Shown here piece by piece: positions 38,339 to 50,830 of a stretch of DNA of 64,000 bases; position 1 is the first letter of the stretch; the number at the start of each line of letters is the position of its first letter. A program made the translations under genes and the position numbers. Where the stretch lies: assembly GCF_901709675.1 (NCBI RefSeq), contig NC_051100.1:9150786-9214785 (forward strand). The letters run 5' to 3'. This DNA is from Syngnathus acus. Lineage: Eukaryota > Chordata > Actinopteri > Syngnathiformes > Syngnathidae. Below the pieces are notes generated by a model, which was not told the DNA's origin, searched no databases, and saw only the letters and a list, made by a program, of their open reading frames with translations.

Positions 38339-38402
38339 CCAATTTCCAATTGATAAGAGTTAATAATTAACACAATTGTCAATGATGACTGCTGGAAATT
38401 GG
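38339..38402. promoter_or_regulatory. nested inverted repeat with HNF1-type palindrome
   Basis: Outer arms CCAATTTCCA (38339-38348) and TGGAAATTGG (38393-38402) are perfect inverted repeats. Inside them, ATTGA and TCAAT also pair. At the centre, GTTAATAATTAAC (38359-38371) matches the HNF1 homeodomain consensus GTTAATNATTAAC exactly. HNF1 factors bind this palindrome as dimers in liver, kidney and pancreas. Whether it is occupied or regulates macrod2 or a neighbour cannot be told from sequence. Confidence 0.4.
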
Positions 38403-38579
38403 ATGAAAAGATTAGGAATCTTTAGTCAATGCTTTCAAACGAAAAATGAATCACTATTTTCTAAATGAATAATTAATTACAACCCAACTTGGGTTATCGA
38501 GTATAGTGAGCTGTGGACGCCATTGATGCAGATTGTTGAATATCTTAAGGGCATAGGAGTTCAAAAATACTTCAAACAA

Positions 38580-38940
38580 ATGCAGTTGCTATTTTATTGT
38601 TGTTCTATGGGTGTTCAACGTTTGCTCTGCCACCCATGAGTGAATATTTAATGAGGCCATGGCAGCCACTCCACTGCTGTTCATCTGGGCATCGAGTCAG
38701 CAGCTTCTGCCATCTGTTGGAATCAATAAGAGTGTCAAACCCCAAACAACATTCAGGAAGGCCTCAGCTAACCCCCTCGACTCTGTGGCTTCACATCCAG
38801 CACGGCACATCAGCAAGGTTAACCGGCCGGTTCTGTAAGAAGAATATTATACTCTGAACGCTAATGCTAATCCCTCAATTAAATTAGAGCTCCAAAGCAC
38901 ACAGGCCTCTCCTGGTGCTGCAGCTGCAAAGCCAAACCGT
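38580..38940. promoter_or_regulatory. candidate regulatory block with AACCGGCCGGTT palindrome
   Basis: Repeat-free, moderately GC-rich stretch. The perfect 12-bp palindrome AACCGGCCGGTT (38821-38832) holds two inverted AACCGG half-sites of the Grainyhead/TFCP2 type. A block of homeodomain cores (cgctaatgctaatccctcaa, then ttaaattag) follows. Function not established. Confidence 0.3.
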
Positions 38941-39902
38941 GTGACTTGTTTGCACACAGTCCACACTTGATGCTGGGGCTTTGTCGAAGGATTTGTGGAG
39001 TAAATGATACTTTGCAGAAAGACAACAGTATACAATGTGTTTGTATAACATAACGAGGCTTTGGGCATGTGTTTGTTGAGCGTGGTTTGAACACTAAGAA
39101 GCCCTCAAATGATGGGAATGCTCAATCTTCATAGAATGTTAACACAGCAAGTCCTATCATGCGTGCGCTTTAATAGTGTTAGAGCAGCACATGGTTAAAG
39201 ATTGAAGCAGTGGCCTTCTTTTGAGCCCAGCAGGGAACTCCTCTTCTAATGAGAAAATACAAGGTTGTTTAATTGTGGTTTATTTCAGTGCTAGATTGTT
39301 TTTATTGAGCTCCATTATTCTTGTTACTCAGCCTGTAATGTGAATGCTGATCATGTGAAAGCCAGTCTTTACCTAACTATGTAAGAATGTCATTTCAGGA
39401 AGGATACCTTGACGACACCTATTTTTGCTGTCTGTTTGCTCCTTATATGACCAAGTGGAACCCAGCAATCATTGGGAGGTGCAACTTTCTCTCTTCGTAC
39501 AAACGGGTCTAGATGTGGTGAAATGCTTTCCTTTTCCTTAAAGATAATCACACAAAAGTGATGTTATTAAAGTCATAAAAGCTTGGTAGCTGGAGGCTGT
39601 CATCGCCCAGAAAGTAACATGAAACATGGGCAAATCTCACAAGGCCACAGCGTATCTCACAGGAGCTCAGTTGAGCTGCTTTCAAAAGATTAACTTCTGC
39701 CGATTTTTCTGGCTTTCGAAAACACATTCCAAAAGATCGAGCAGCTTCAGTGAAGGGAGAAAAGAAGAATATCCACCTCAAGTCATTGACGTTAAATAAT
39801 TTCATTATTATGAAATCATTGAGTCACCTGACATTGGAGCAAACAGCGTGGGTTGAGTCCTCACTATGTAATGTGCAAATATGATTAGCTACCTCTCTAA
39901 AT

Positions 39903-40000
39903 ACAGCCCTGTGATTGACTGTCAACCAGTTCTGGATATAGTCTGTAGCCTGCCTTTTACCCCAATTCAACTTGCGAAGGCTCCAGCTCCCTGCACTGAA
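39903..40000 (+). mobile_element. SINE 3'-end fragment
   Basis: Plus-strand remnant of the same SINE: ctgtgattgactgtcaacca followed by gttctgg, then a decayed gtagcctgcc and aaggctccagctccctgc. This is the segment that normally precedes the gataagcgg...(GGAT)n tail. Head and tail are both missing. Confidence 0.7.
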
Positions 40001-42300
40001 ATGATTGATGATATCTGTTTAACTCTGGAAGATTCACTAATTTCATTTAAATGTCTTCACATTGGGAAAATGATACTAAAGTGCAATTGAATTGGACATG
40101 AATCACGTTTGATTTCGGAGGCTGAAATGCAGAGCAACGCCAACAAGTCACGGAGTGTGAGGTGAGTGAACACTTTCACAAATGCATATGACTGTTATAA
40201 ACAACGTGTTCAGTGCAACAAGACTTGGACGATCAGTCATCCTTTCGCAACAACTGAATGGAATTGAATTTACTTAAACGGACACGTATCTTAAAATATA
40301 ATTGACGTTTGTAAAAATAAGAACACCTCAGTAAAGTGCAAAAACTGCACTATGAGTGAATAATGCACATTTGAACAAGGTTGGACGTGTAGCAAAGTAG
40401 ATGTCAAAATTGATTGTAACCCACATTCTTCAGTTCATGCATCTACATATCACACTATAAGGAACTCTATATCTCTCCTTTTTTTTACAATACCCACAGA
40501 AACAGCAACAGTGAAGGATCCAATAAAAGAAAAGCACTGAACAAATCTGTAAACAAGACCAGCTTTGCTTCAATTTTTCATGATCTCAATTCAAAGATGT
40601 GAAACTTCACCTATAATCACAAAGGGCCCATTTAGCTAAAATATGTTCATAAAGCTGTCCAAATACATTCCATCAACCTCACAGGTGTGTCAAGTCAACT
40701 TTATACATCCAGCTCTTAATCACAAAAGTGCGGCATAACAAGATTGAGTATTGCGCAGGAGTTCCTTAAGTTGTCCACTTAAAAATTTATTGTATTGGGT
40801 TGTAGGAAGTTGTTGGATATTGGCAGGCGGATGAACACTCCCCTAAAACAGAGCATCCCAACGTTGCTCAAGGCGCGAATATGATGGCCATGCAAGAACA
40901 AACATAACATCTCCACGAGATCCTGACTCGTTGAGTGGCCTTTTATTATGGGCAGCCTAAGGTCCCCCTGCACAATATATGAAACATATATAAAGATTAA
41001 TAATGGCAGTCACACTAGATAAGTATTGATTTTTTTATGGCAACAGGATTTCCATTATATAATATATGATCACTATTAACATTAATGAGAAGATAGCAAT
41101 AAGAAAAAATGGCAGTCCACAAGTGACACAAATACACATGTACTGAGCTTTGAATGTAAACAGCCAACATGCATGAAGTATTTCGGAAAATGATGCGCCT
41201 CTAATTCCCACTTAATTAGGCTGCTAATAACCACAATATTCTGGCTGGGAGGCCAATAAATGGTGGACATTTGTGTGTTTTTAATGTCACTAAAACTAAT
41301 AATTGCATAAACATTTCTACACAACCAGATGCCTTTTAGCCCAAACAAGGCTTATTTTACTTGACCCTTCCTTCAACCCTAGTCTCTCAACTATATATGT
41401 TTAATGAGCTGGTATGTTGTTCCCTCAACGCCTGCTTTACGTTTTGCCTCTGTCACTTCTTCAGCCAATGCTTATGTTGCTGACATTTCCACTGGTCAAG
41501 AAAACATTAAAGAATAAAACACTTCTTATGTCATACCACAACAGAAACAGACATTTAATGTTTCTTATTTCATTCTAATGACATCCACACATCCATACAT
41601 TAAATGCGAGAACAAATGAATCACTTTAAGAAGGGGAAAATGTCATAAAAACCAACTCGAGTAGGAAGTGACAACCTTGTCATATAATAAATCAATTGAT
41701 AATATAAACAAATTGTATATCTTGTATCATCTTGTAAATCATTTCATTTAAGATCAAGAACACTTTTAAACATATCTGGAAAAATCCAAATCAAGTTTTT
41801 TTCCCCCTCTAAAGACATTATAGACAACAAAGACATTAAGAAAGCCCATTTTCTCGGACGATTGAGTTTTCCCATTTTGCTTCATACTTCTTGTCAAATG
41901 CATCACTCCATGAAACAGGACAAATGAGATTCCATGAATAGATGAATGGGTTTTTCATACATGTTCAATCTAAATTAATCGTTAATGAGATAATTTGTCA
42001 AGGACATGTGCTAAAGATTCATCACAAAAAAACACAGCAAGTCTTTTCTCTAGACAGGTGGATGAGGTTTTTTTTACAATGAGAGCTCTTGCTTTGAGAG
42101 CTGCTTACTTCGGGATACTACACGACATCCCAATTTAATATAATACAGTGTATCAACTTAGTCTTACGAATAGGACAATACGACAGTCAAGCGTATGACC
42201 TCAACTGACATTAAAGGAAGAGTGAAATGTTAAATTCTTTTGGCCCAAAACGTTTTACAAATGATCCATTTCAAACAAGCATCACCAAATCTTGAGTGAC

Positions 42301-42350
42301 CTCAGTCAAAGGTAGATGTACTAACCACTTGACCACCATAATGCCAACCT
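42301..42350 (-). mobile_element. possible SINE tRNA-like head
   Basis: On the minus strand the text reads tggtggtcaagtggttagta, matching the A-box region of the tRNA-derived head of the fish SINE (usually ggtggtc.agtggttagc). The expected B box is not convincing further along, so this may be an isolated head fragment or chance. Confidence 0.4.
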
Positions 42351-43308
42351 AGCTTTTGCCAAGAAAAGCATTGCAAAAAGCCAAGGGTAAAATCTTTGTT
42401 GTGTATATTCACATTATTGGTTAAAAAAAAAAAAAAAAAAGAAGTCTCAATGTCAGGTGTCCGCAGTGACATTGCAAACTAAAGCGCTAACTCCGTGATG
42501 TGACATCATTAACGTGTAAGACGTTCCGTTTTTCAGAGCTGCAGCTACATACAGACACAATTTCAAATTAATGTCAAACTTTCTTGTTTAGCTGGTTTGG
42601 GGTTTTTCAGCACACAATGCAACAGCATCGGTGAACACACCGACTTAATACCAGTCTTAGTGTGGATGGCCATTGCTTATGTAAGTCAGTATTAGCTTAT
42701 TTGCTAATCTATTAAAATATATCAATTAATTTAAACTCCTTTACCTGTGCAAATATATAAGGAATCATGAATCATCACGAATCCAAAAAGCGTATTGCAA
42801 AGCAAACATTTAAATACCTCACTGGAGAAATATGATTCCTCTTTGAGGGCTCATATCTGAGTAAGACAGTCCCTACAGGGCCTGCTATTTTGGCTTTCTC
42901 AAGCAGTCCGAGACGGCCTTGGTTAGTTAGAGTTGAGCAGTGGATGCGTGAAGAGATTGGAATGACACAAAGCACCGGAGTTAAGGGTTGAGTCCATGGT
43001 TGGCTGTCTGGACTTGTTATGGGCTGTCTCCATGGTTGCATGTCTGAGCAGGAAAGCATACAGTAGCATTGATAACCACTTTTGATTTGGACAAATATGG
43101 CCAGAAGTGAGTGTCTAGGCCCTCCACAAAAAGTGTTTGGTCGAGGATGAATAGGCCACTGTAGACGTGCACCGCACCGTAAAAGAAGCTGTTGGCAAAC
43201 CTTTTACAATCCCTTTCAACTAGATGTAAACTTGGCCATGACTTGAACTATAAAACTGCAATTAAGGAGATAACAGAAAAATGCACTCTAAAATATATTG
43301 TGATCCGG

Positions 43309-43401
43309 TGGATGGATGGATGGATGGATGGATGGATGGATGGATGGATGGATGGATGGATGGATGGATGGATGGATGGATGGATGGATGGATGGATGGA
43401 T
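43309..43401. repeat. (TGGA)n microsatellite
   Basis: About 93 bp of perfect TGGA/GGAT repeat. No SINE body is recognisable to its left, although the unit is the same as the tail of the SINE seen elsewhere. Open frames such as the MDGW repeat here are artefacts of the array. Confidence 0.98.
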
Positions 43402-45513
43402 CATCTGGATATGGCCATGGGAATATTGTGTTCTCTCCTCAGCCTATTTATTTTTCCATTCCTACGCACTGGACTACATTAGCAGACCAAAAAAAAAAAG
43501 CAATCTTATCTTTTTAGGCACGGTCTAGGCTGAGCATCAGCCAAACAGGTAAATAAGTGTCAATTGGAAGCGATGCATTAAAGTTTAGAACTGTCTGAGG
43601 AAATATACTAGCTTCTGCTGAGACTAAGGCGTTATGTGTCCCTTCATTTGCTGGCACGTTATTTGATGTTGAAAACAATGACGTCACATCCATTTGATTG
43701 AAAAATGGAGTTAAACTAGTAACAATGTTACTTGTTATGCCACCACTGCCCAATATTAGCAATTCCTCATCAGTGCAGAGCTCTACAAACTACCAGTAAA
43801 AACTTAATTATAGTCACTGTGGTGGAAAGATGTGTTTCAATGTTATGTTGTTTCATTATTTCTGCAGGAACTTCATTATTAACAGTGATAACTCACCTCT
43901 ATTTTTTTTTATTGTTTTCAATATCAAATAATTAAAAATCAAAACGCACAACACCAATTTCTATTCATTTGCATGCAGTATATTGCACTAAAAAATTACA
44001 CATCAACAGTCACAAACATTCTGCTGTACCTCTCTGACACCAGACATCAGGTGACCAAAATTGAGGAGAAACATTTACAACCTCAAAAATACATCACTCT
44101 TTACACAGAATGGCATTTCAAAGCAAGAGTAAAGCTTCTTAGTTGCCATTTTAACAAGCAAATAATATGGCTTTATAGAGGACAAATGAGATTGCATTTT
44201 AGAAGATATCTTATCTTCACACCCACTTTATCATAGAGCAGCTTCCACACTGCTCTGCTTTATGCTGCAAAATATCTCAAACTGTGCAATATGTGACTAA
44301 TTGCTATGGTTTATCAAGGCATAAAAGCTCCTTGAAGAAAGTTAAGTGCCAGACTGCAATGACCCAGCAACAGTGATCATGTGCCTCTGACATGAAGCTT
44401 CTGTTCATACAAACCCCGTAAACACCGTTAAAACATCAGCGGCTATAAAACACTTTTATGAAGTAATGAGGTGCCTTTTATGGTTTTTGCGCAAAGGGTT
44501 CTAAAATGTTTGCTCTTCTGCTTGCATACAGTCCAACATACAAAAGGAGCGAGCGATACACCTTAACAGATGTGTTGGTAATATTTTTAAATGTAACATG
44601 ACAACAAGAGTACAAAAAATATGTCACCTGTTAAATCCTTTAGTGCAGTTGCATGCACAAATGCTACTTCATGCGTTGAATTTTTAAACAGGCAACCTGT
44701 ATGTGTTTTCCTGACACCCAAGTACTACAATTTTTTTTTCCAGGTAGTGCATCACAAACTCATCTTTCCTAAAATGAGCTCCTCACAATAAAGCTTTTGA
44801 CATGCTATTCCAGGCTTAATATTTTCTTCTTCCAGAAAAGCCCAACCTAGAGACTCTGTCACTGTTAATAATTTTTCAGAACTATTATCAAAAATTATAT
44901 TCACTGAAATTCATTGCCTATTCTATGAAGGGTGCATCCCTCATTGTTGGTCATCTCTTCTCTTGCTTTTCCCTAGACAATAGCTGCCTAATCAGACCAG
45001 TCAAAAACGGTCCAATTTTAGTCAGTGTATAAAAAAATAAATAAATAAATGTGGTGGAAATCACTTATACTGTATTTTTGAGGCAGCATTTATCACTGTC
45101 AGCCAACATATACAGTACATATGCCCCCAAGATGTCCCATTTCCCCACCAGTAGTTTGGACAGCATACTCGCTCATTTATAGACGAGCCTGTCAGTTTTG
45201 TGCTATTTACTAATGCAAATGTTCCCTGGATGAAGTGTTTCTCGCATAGAGACTTGCTGTGACAGAGAGGAGAAAACAGGCAATCTCATCCAGTCAGATA
45301 TGGACAAATCTATTAAGGTAGTTCAAGGTCACATAGCATCCGAATCAAAGTTTACCTTCCCTTAGAATAAAAAATACTATACATTGAGTGGGGCACAGCA
45401 CACTGAGAAAAGAAAATAGACAAAAACTCGCGAGACTGATTTGTATTGTTAAGCATTGATTAAAATATCTCTCCAAATTGTGATTGTGATCATAAATCGT
45501 TGTTCTTTTATAT

Positions 45514-45646
45514 GTGCCCCGCAATTGGCTGGCGACCAGTTCGGGGTGTACCCAGCCTACCGTCCAATGACTGCCGGGATAGGCTCCAGCATGTCCGCGT
45601 CCCTCGTGAGGGTAAGCGGTCGGGAAAATAAATGCATGAAAATATG
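45514..45646 (+). mobile_element. SINE 3'-end fragment with short tail
   Basis: Plus-strand copy of the SINE 3' half: caattggctggcgaccagtt, ggggtgtacccagcctaccg, gataggctccagc and gtgagggtaagcggtcggga, followed by an eroded aaataaatgcatgaaaat tail. It is better preserved than the 39.9-kb copy. It accounts for the local rise in CpG and for the 133-residue antisense open frame. Confidence 0.85.
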
Positions 45647-46532
45647 GTGGCTTGGAAACACCGTATAAATAAAGGCTAGAAAAAATGTGGCTGGCTATAC
45701 AGGACTGTAATATTTGCAAAATACATGACACCTGTGCTGTTTTCATACTTCATATATCATATTTTTCCACTCAAAAGCTGTAAGTGGTGATTGAAATACT
45801 GAGCAAAAAGCAAAGTCTTTTAAAGCTGTGAGGAATCTCAGCACTGAAAGAAATGTCATTGTTAAGATCAATTTCTCAGTGATGTGGGAGGGAAACTAAA
45901 GAGTCCTTCACTGCTACTTCAAATCATTCTCTTTGAATATTCACAGTGGCTTAGCCACTTGTTTTACCCAAATTGTGATTGGCTTATAAGTGCACACAGC
46001 CCTGTTCCCAAGCACTCAAAATTCAGCTTTAAGTGCTCACTGCCTGTTTATTTCACCTCTATTTCAACAACAGCACACCTCATGGTCAATGTATATTATA
46101 GCGCTATATTCTTTTTGTGAGGTGGATAGGGGAAAGCACTATCTGTTACTGTACCCACTCATATAAGCCTATTATTAGAGACCCGTGCAGTTAAAGCACC
46201 AACCCCTATGGAGAAGCAAGTTTCCTTCAGTTTGATTGGCAGAAGTGAGAAGACGCCACAGGCACACACAATAAAACCTAGTTCAGTGTTATGGTCAGCC
46301 TTGAACACTCTTCAGAAAGCGGCCCCTTGCACAACCCTGGATTTTATGATGTATCAATGCACCGTCCTTTTTAATCTTCAAATGTTCCCATAAATGTCTC
46401 TTTAGTATTTGATTATCAAATACTAACTAGCAGAAGGTATGTACAGGTAGACAACATACCAAACAGTATGCAGCAAAGACAGCTGAGTGCTACTTCGGTC
46501 AGACCAAACACATCAAAGTCACCCGTCAGCCA

Positions 46533-46572
46533 GTGTGCGTGCAATGCAAGAAGTGTGCGTGCAGTACAAGAA
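46533..46572. repeat. 20-bp tandem duplication
   Basis: Two adjoining copies of gtgtgcgtgcaatgcaagaa, the second with two substitutions. Confidence 0.95.
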
Positions 46573-49500
46573 TAACAGCAGGAAACAGATGAGTGCCACA
46601 AGGGGGGAAAGAATGCCGTCCCTTAGTAGATTTCCAACATCCCAGAAAGTATCTCTAATTAGTGACAAGGCAGCTCCCAGGGAGTTGATGACAAACGGAT
46701 GTGATTATTTAGGCTAAGAAAAAAGGGTGGAAATGCAGCTTGAAAATTAAGAGGGATGATAATGGAGACGCAACGCTATGACGCTATCAGTCTTTGTCAT
46801 GTTTTTATTGATTTCCAGCAAATCCTGTGATCACAAACAAACCATGCTACCAACTAAGGTTCTGACTCTTTTCATTGATTTAACATGGTTTTATGAGCAC
46901 TGTAACATTTTATTGTTTTTATATTTATTTTTGTCAACAGATCCACACAACTTTCCTGTGACAGTACAATACAGTCATATGCACTGATTAAGGGTCGAAA
47001 GCTTTGAGAGCTTGGGCCCTGCATCATTAATGAAGGACTGATATTATATCCTGTTTACAGGGGTGGAGGGAGCCAGCTCATATTAAGCATTAGCACTTGC
47101 CTTGCACTCCTTCCACCCACATACTACACGTACACGAACGGGGGGGCAGCATGCCTGGGGCTAAACAGTGGGCTGCAGACTTCGGCTGTTGGAGAGAGCA
47201 AGAATGACTACAGAAGACTCAATCCTTCCCACGAGTAAATTAATGCTCTGGGTTCTAATCTGCAGCATGTTTGTGAATTTGCATTTAAGTGCAAACACAT
47301 ACAAGCGTAAACTTTATTGGGACTCAACTAAAGGTTGGCTGAAATGAATGCTGTACTCTACACATACAAGGGTATTTTTAGTTATAGATTTTCAAAATAA
47401 AATTGAATGAAGAATTGAGGTCACTTAGAGGTTGAAGGGGAATACCAAAGTTAACAATGGCCTGCCTGAAGTCAGAAGTCAACCTCAATTTAGCCATTGC
47501 TAGCTGTCTCGTTATGATTTTAGCTGTAGTTCTTTGGCGCAGGCCCAGCGGATGTCGAGCCAAGTGATCTGTGGAGGGACACCCGCTCAGCGTGGTGTTT
47601 GCGACAAACACTGCCGCAGCATTTCTTTTCCTCTACCCATCTGTTGGTTTTGGCCCACTCCTCTGAACCGCAGCGCAGATTATGGAAGGTTTAGGCAAAC
47701 GTGCTTGGACAGACGCAACATCACTACACAGGACTTTTCTGGAAGTACTCTCAGCAGCAATTAAATGTGGGAAAGTAGCTCAAATTTGAGGCTTTGAATT
47801 ATTGCCAGGGTTTGAACACAGATGAAGGGGCATTCCCAGAATATTTACAAACTAAATTTATAAATTGTCCTAGTAGAAGAATACGTTAAAAATAAAATAC
47901 ATAAAATAAAATAAATTAAGTACAATAATACATTCTGCAAGTGGAACTTGTTCACAATCAGTGGTGGATTTTGTATAGAAAAAAAAAAGGTGGTGTAATT
48001 ACTATACGATTTTGGGGAGTTAGATTACAAAGAAGTGTGTTTTGGGGGGGGAGTTAATTAATTATTGAATAATATATTGAATAATAAATAATTTAAAACT
48101 CCGGCCGACAGTGTTTTACAAACCACTGTTTTCTCTGTGTTGAAGTGGGGACTACACAATACATTGATTTAATTATGCTTTTCTAGTAGAGTATATATGT
48201 TAAATTTTCCTGAAAACAAAGTAGGCCTATGCCTGTTACTAGGAGATGTGGATGGATTCTTGACATCAGGCTGAGATTAGAATGTTTGTTGACAACAGCT
48301 TTGAACCAAAACAAAGAGGATGCCGAAACAACAGAAGGATTGCACGGAGTTGGCAGAAACCTTTAGCAATCTAACAATGCTTGCAGACTTTTTTTTTTTT
48401 TTTTTTAATGCCAAACTATTTCATCTTGAACATATGCACTATAAAATTTGGTACATAAAGCAGAATGGAAGGTTATGCACTATATGATAAAGCAATTCGT
48501 TGTGGATTCTCAGGAGCAACCTTGAGCAAACAGCATATTTTTCACTTTGTTGCACTACCCTAAGCCCGTCTCACATCCTCATAGTCAACGTCAAGTAAAC
48601 GGGAAAAAAAAAATGTAATCATGAGAAACATCACTGGCGTCATATGCATGTAAAAAAGTAGCAAGCTCGGAGCAATCTCCCTTATGACAGTCTAATTACA
48701 ACATTCCACTGGAGCAGAAGAGAAAGTGCTTATGAGTTTTTCAGGTTCTTAAAAGCTTTTCTCCTGTTGTAATTTCATTAACTTAAAAGAAAAAAAAAGT
48801 CTGACTTGCATGGACTGTATCATCCCTGCAACAAAGCCTCGAGCGCAGAACAGGCAATGCAGACTCTCGATAAGAAGAAACAGTGAAGCAATACCAAAGT
48901 TAACGTCAACGAAAAAGACAGGCCCTATGAACCATATCTCAGACAACTTTCCATGTTGAATCAAAGACGTAAGACAGAAACAAATGAGTCCAATGGGCCA
49001 AATCACTGACAACATAAAAGGAAAGACATCAAACATTTGTTATACAGAAAGACAAGCAACAACAAAAAATACCACATTGGAAAATTTGTTGACATATCTT
49101 TTTTGTTGTTTATAAAGTAATGACTTTGAAGGATTATGAGCTACAGAATTTGTTGAACAGTGGAATATCTAAACAACCCCAAGAGGAGAACACTTCAGTA
49201 TGTGCTCTACATTTTAGCACTAATGGGCGTAATGGAGGATCATCCACGGTTTGGTTGAAAGTCCACTGAAAATTGGCACCAGATGCTTGAGGGAGGAAAA
49301 ACAAATCCTGAAATGAGCCTATCTGATTGAGTAGCATCGACTGAATGGAGTCTGGCCTGCTCAGACACTGTGATCAATGTCTACTGTGATAAGGCTTAAA
49401 TTAAAAACAGATGGATAAATAATCAAGACAATTCACCTTTTCAATCCAGTGATTTCCTGTCATCTAAAAGGGACTCACTTCTTTTCACCAAGAGTCTCCA

Positions 49501-50559
49501 CTTAGAAGATTCAAGTAACTTATGATTTAAGTTAAATAAAAAATTTGAGTATAGTAGTTTCAATACTTGACCTACTACAATGAGAGTGAGATTAGTTACA
49601 AACTGTCACGTCTATATGTACAACTCACCGCATAAAGCAAATGGTCAACTTTTTATTTGGTGGTGTGAGGAATGAAAACCCTAACCTAAATCAAAGTTCA
49701 TTAAACAAACATAACTATCTTTATGGTACAGAAATCCAGTCAATCACTCAGATCAGCTTTGTAAGTTGACAAAATTCCAATTTCCACTCTTAAGAAAGCC
49801 TACGTTAAAAAGATCACTGCTGCATGGCAACACATGCAAACTGGAAAAATATATAAGAGATGGTGCAATAGTGTGTTTAAGTGGGAAAACCACAGTGAGA
49901 GGTTTGGTAAGACATGAGTTCGCCGCTAGCACTCTTGGCTAAGGGCATGTTTCGTCTCTCTGCGATGGTGCGGCTACACTCCGGAACAGATTAGAACAAC
50001 ATGATCCAATACCACAAAATAACTCAGAGACATGATGTTCCAGAGAGTGTGGTTTCTCAGCCAAGGGAAAGCTAAATATGTTTTCCGAGTGTTGCTTTTG
50101 ATAAAGGTAATGCCCTCTGGCCATACAATACTTGCGAAATGATTTCAAGCAAATTAGGTTGAGAGCAGGTATTTTATTTGAATTCCAACACGACTTCCAC
50201 TTTTAGAAAGAACGTGTAAAGTTTGGCGACTGTAAGTTTCATACTAATTAATTATAAGTCAGATGCTCTATTGCTTGGTAAAACAGATGAGCCTTAGAAA
50301 CAGATGCAAATACATCAACGGACGATTAACAGACAATCTATTTTAAAGTTGCGCCTTTGTAACGCAGTATGGAAACCATTAACAGCTGCTGTTAATTTGC
50401 ATTCGCTTGATGGCAGTTTGCACTAAAACAGACGCAAAGTGAAAACTACTTGTGCTTGAAGAAGCTCTTGTCTGAGGTTTGTACTGTTGCAAATGCACTC
50501 TGTTGCTCTTAGTGATACTTCTGTGTTGATGCGGGAACAAGGAGGGAATTGTAATAATT

Positions 50560-50830
50560 GTCATGGTTGTATTTCCAGAGATGACACGTGCTTGGTTGGG
50601 TAGAATCTATTTTTCACGACCATACAGGGAGCAGCTCTAGAGATGCTAGCCTCTTCCTGGGAGAGATAGAGGATCGCCAGAGGTAATTAACAGCAGCGGA
50701 GATGCATGCTGGAGAGCCGCATGACTTCTTGTATGAGATAGTATGCAGCTCCTCTCTGCCTGCTTCTTAATTAGTGCCACTAAACTTAGTCTCTTCTTTC
50801 TTTTCCATCATCCATTATTATGTGTGATGC
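50560..50830. promoter_or_regulatory. candidate enhancer/conserved non-coding block
   Basis: Repeat-free stretch with gaggtaattaacagcagcgg, gatgcatgctggagagccgc, cttcttaattagtgccac and ccattattatgtgtgatgca. It is less AT-rich than the flanks and dense in TAATTA-type homeodomain sites. No open frame of note. Confidence 0.3.

Noticed and set aside
42738-42760. Minus-strand tatttgcacag|GTAAAG as a recursive splice site in the upstream intron
   Set aside because: Orientation is right but the pyrimidine tract and the donor are both weak. Not distinguishable from chance without nascent RNA data.
43192-43528. Three overlapping plus-strand frames with MDGW repeats
   Set aside because: They are translations of the (TGGA)n array in its reading frames.
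47959-48130. Possible hAT element with CAGTGG ends
   Set aside because: The ends match for only a few bases and no 8-bp target duplication is present.
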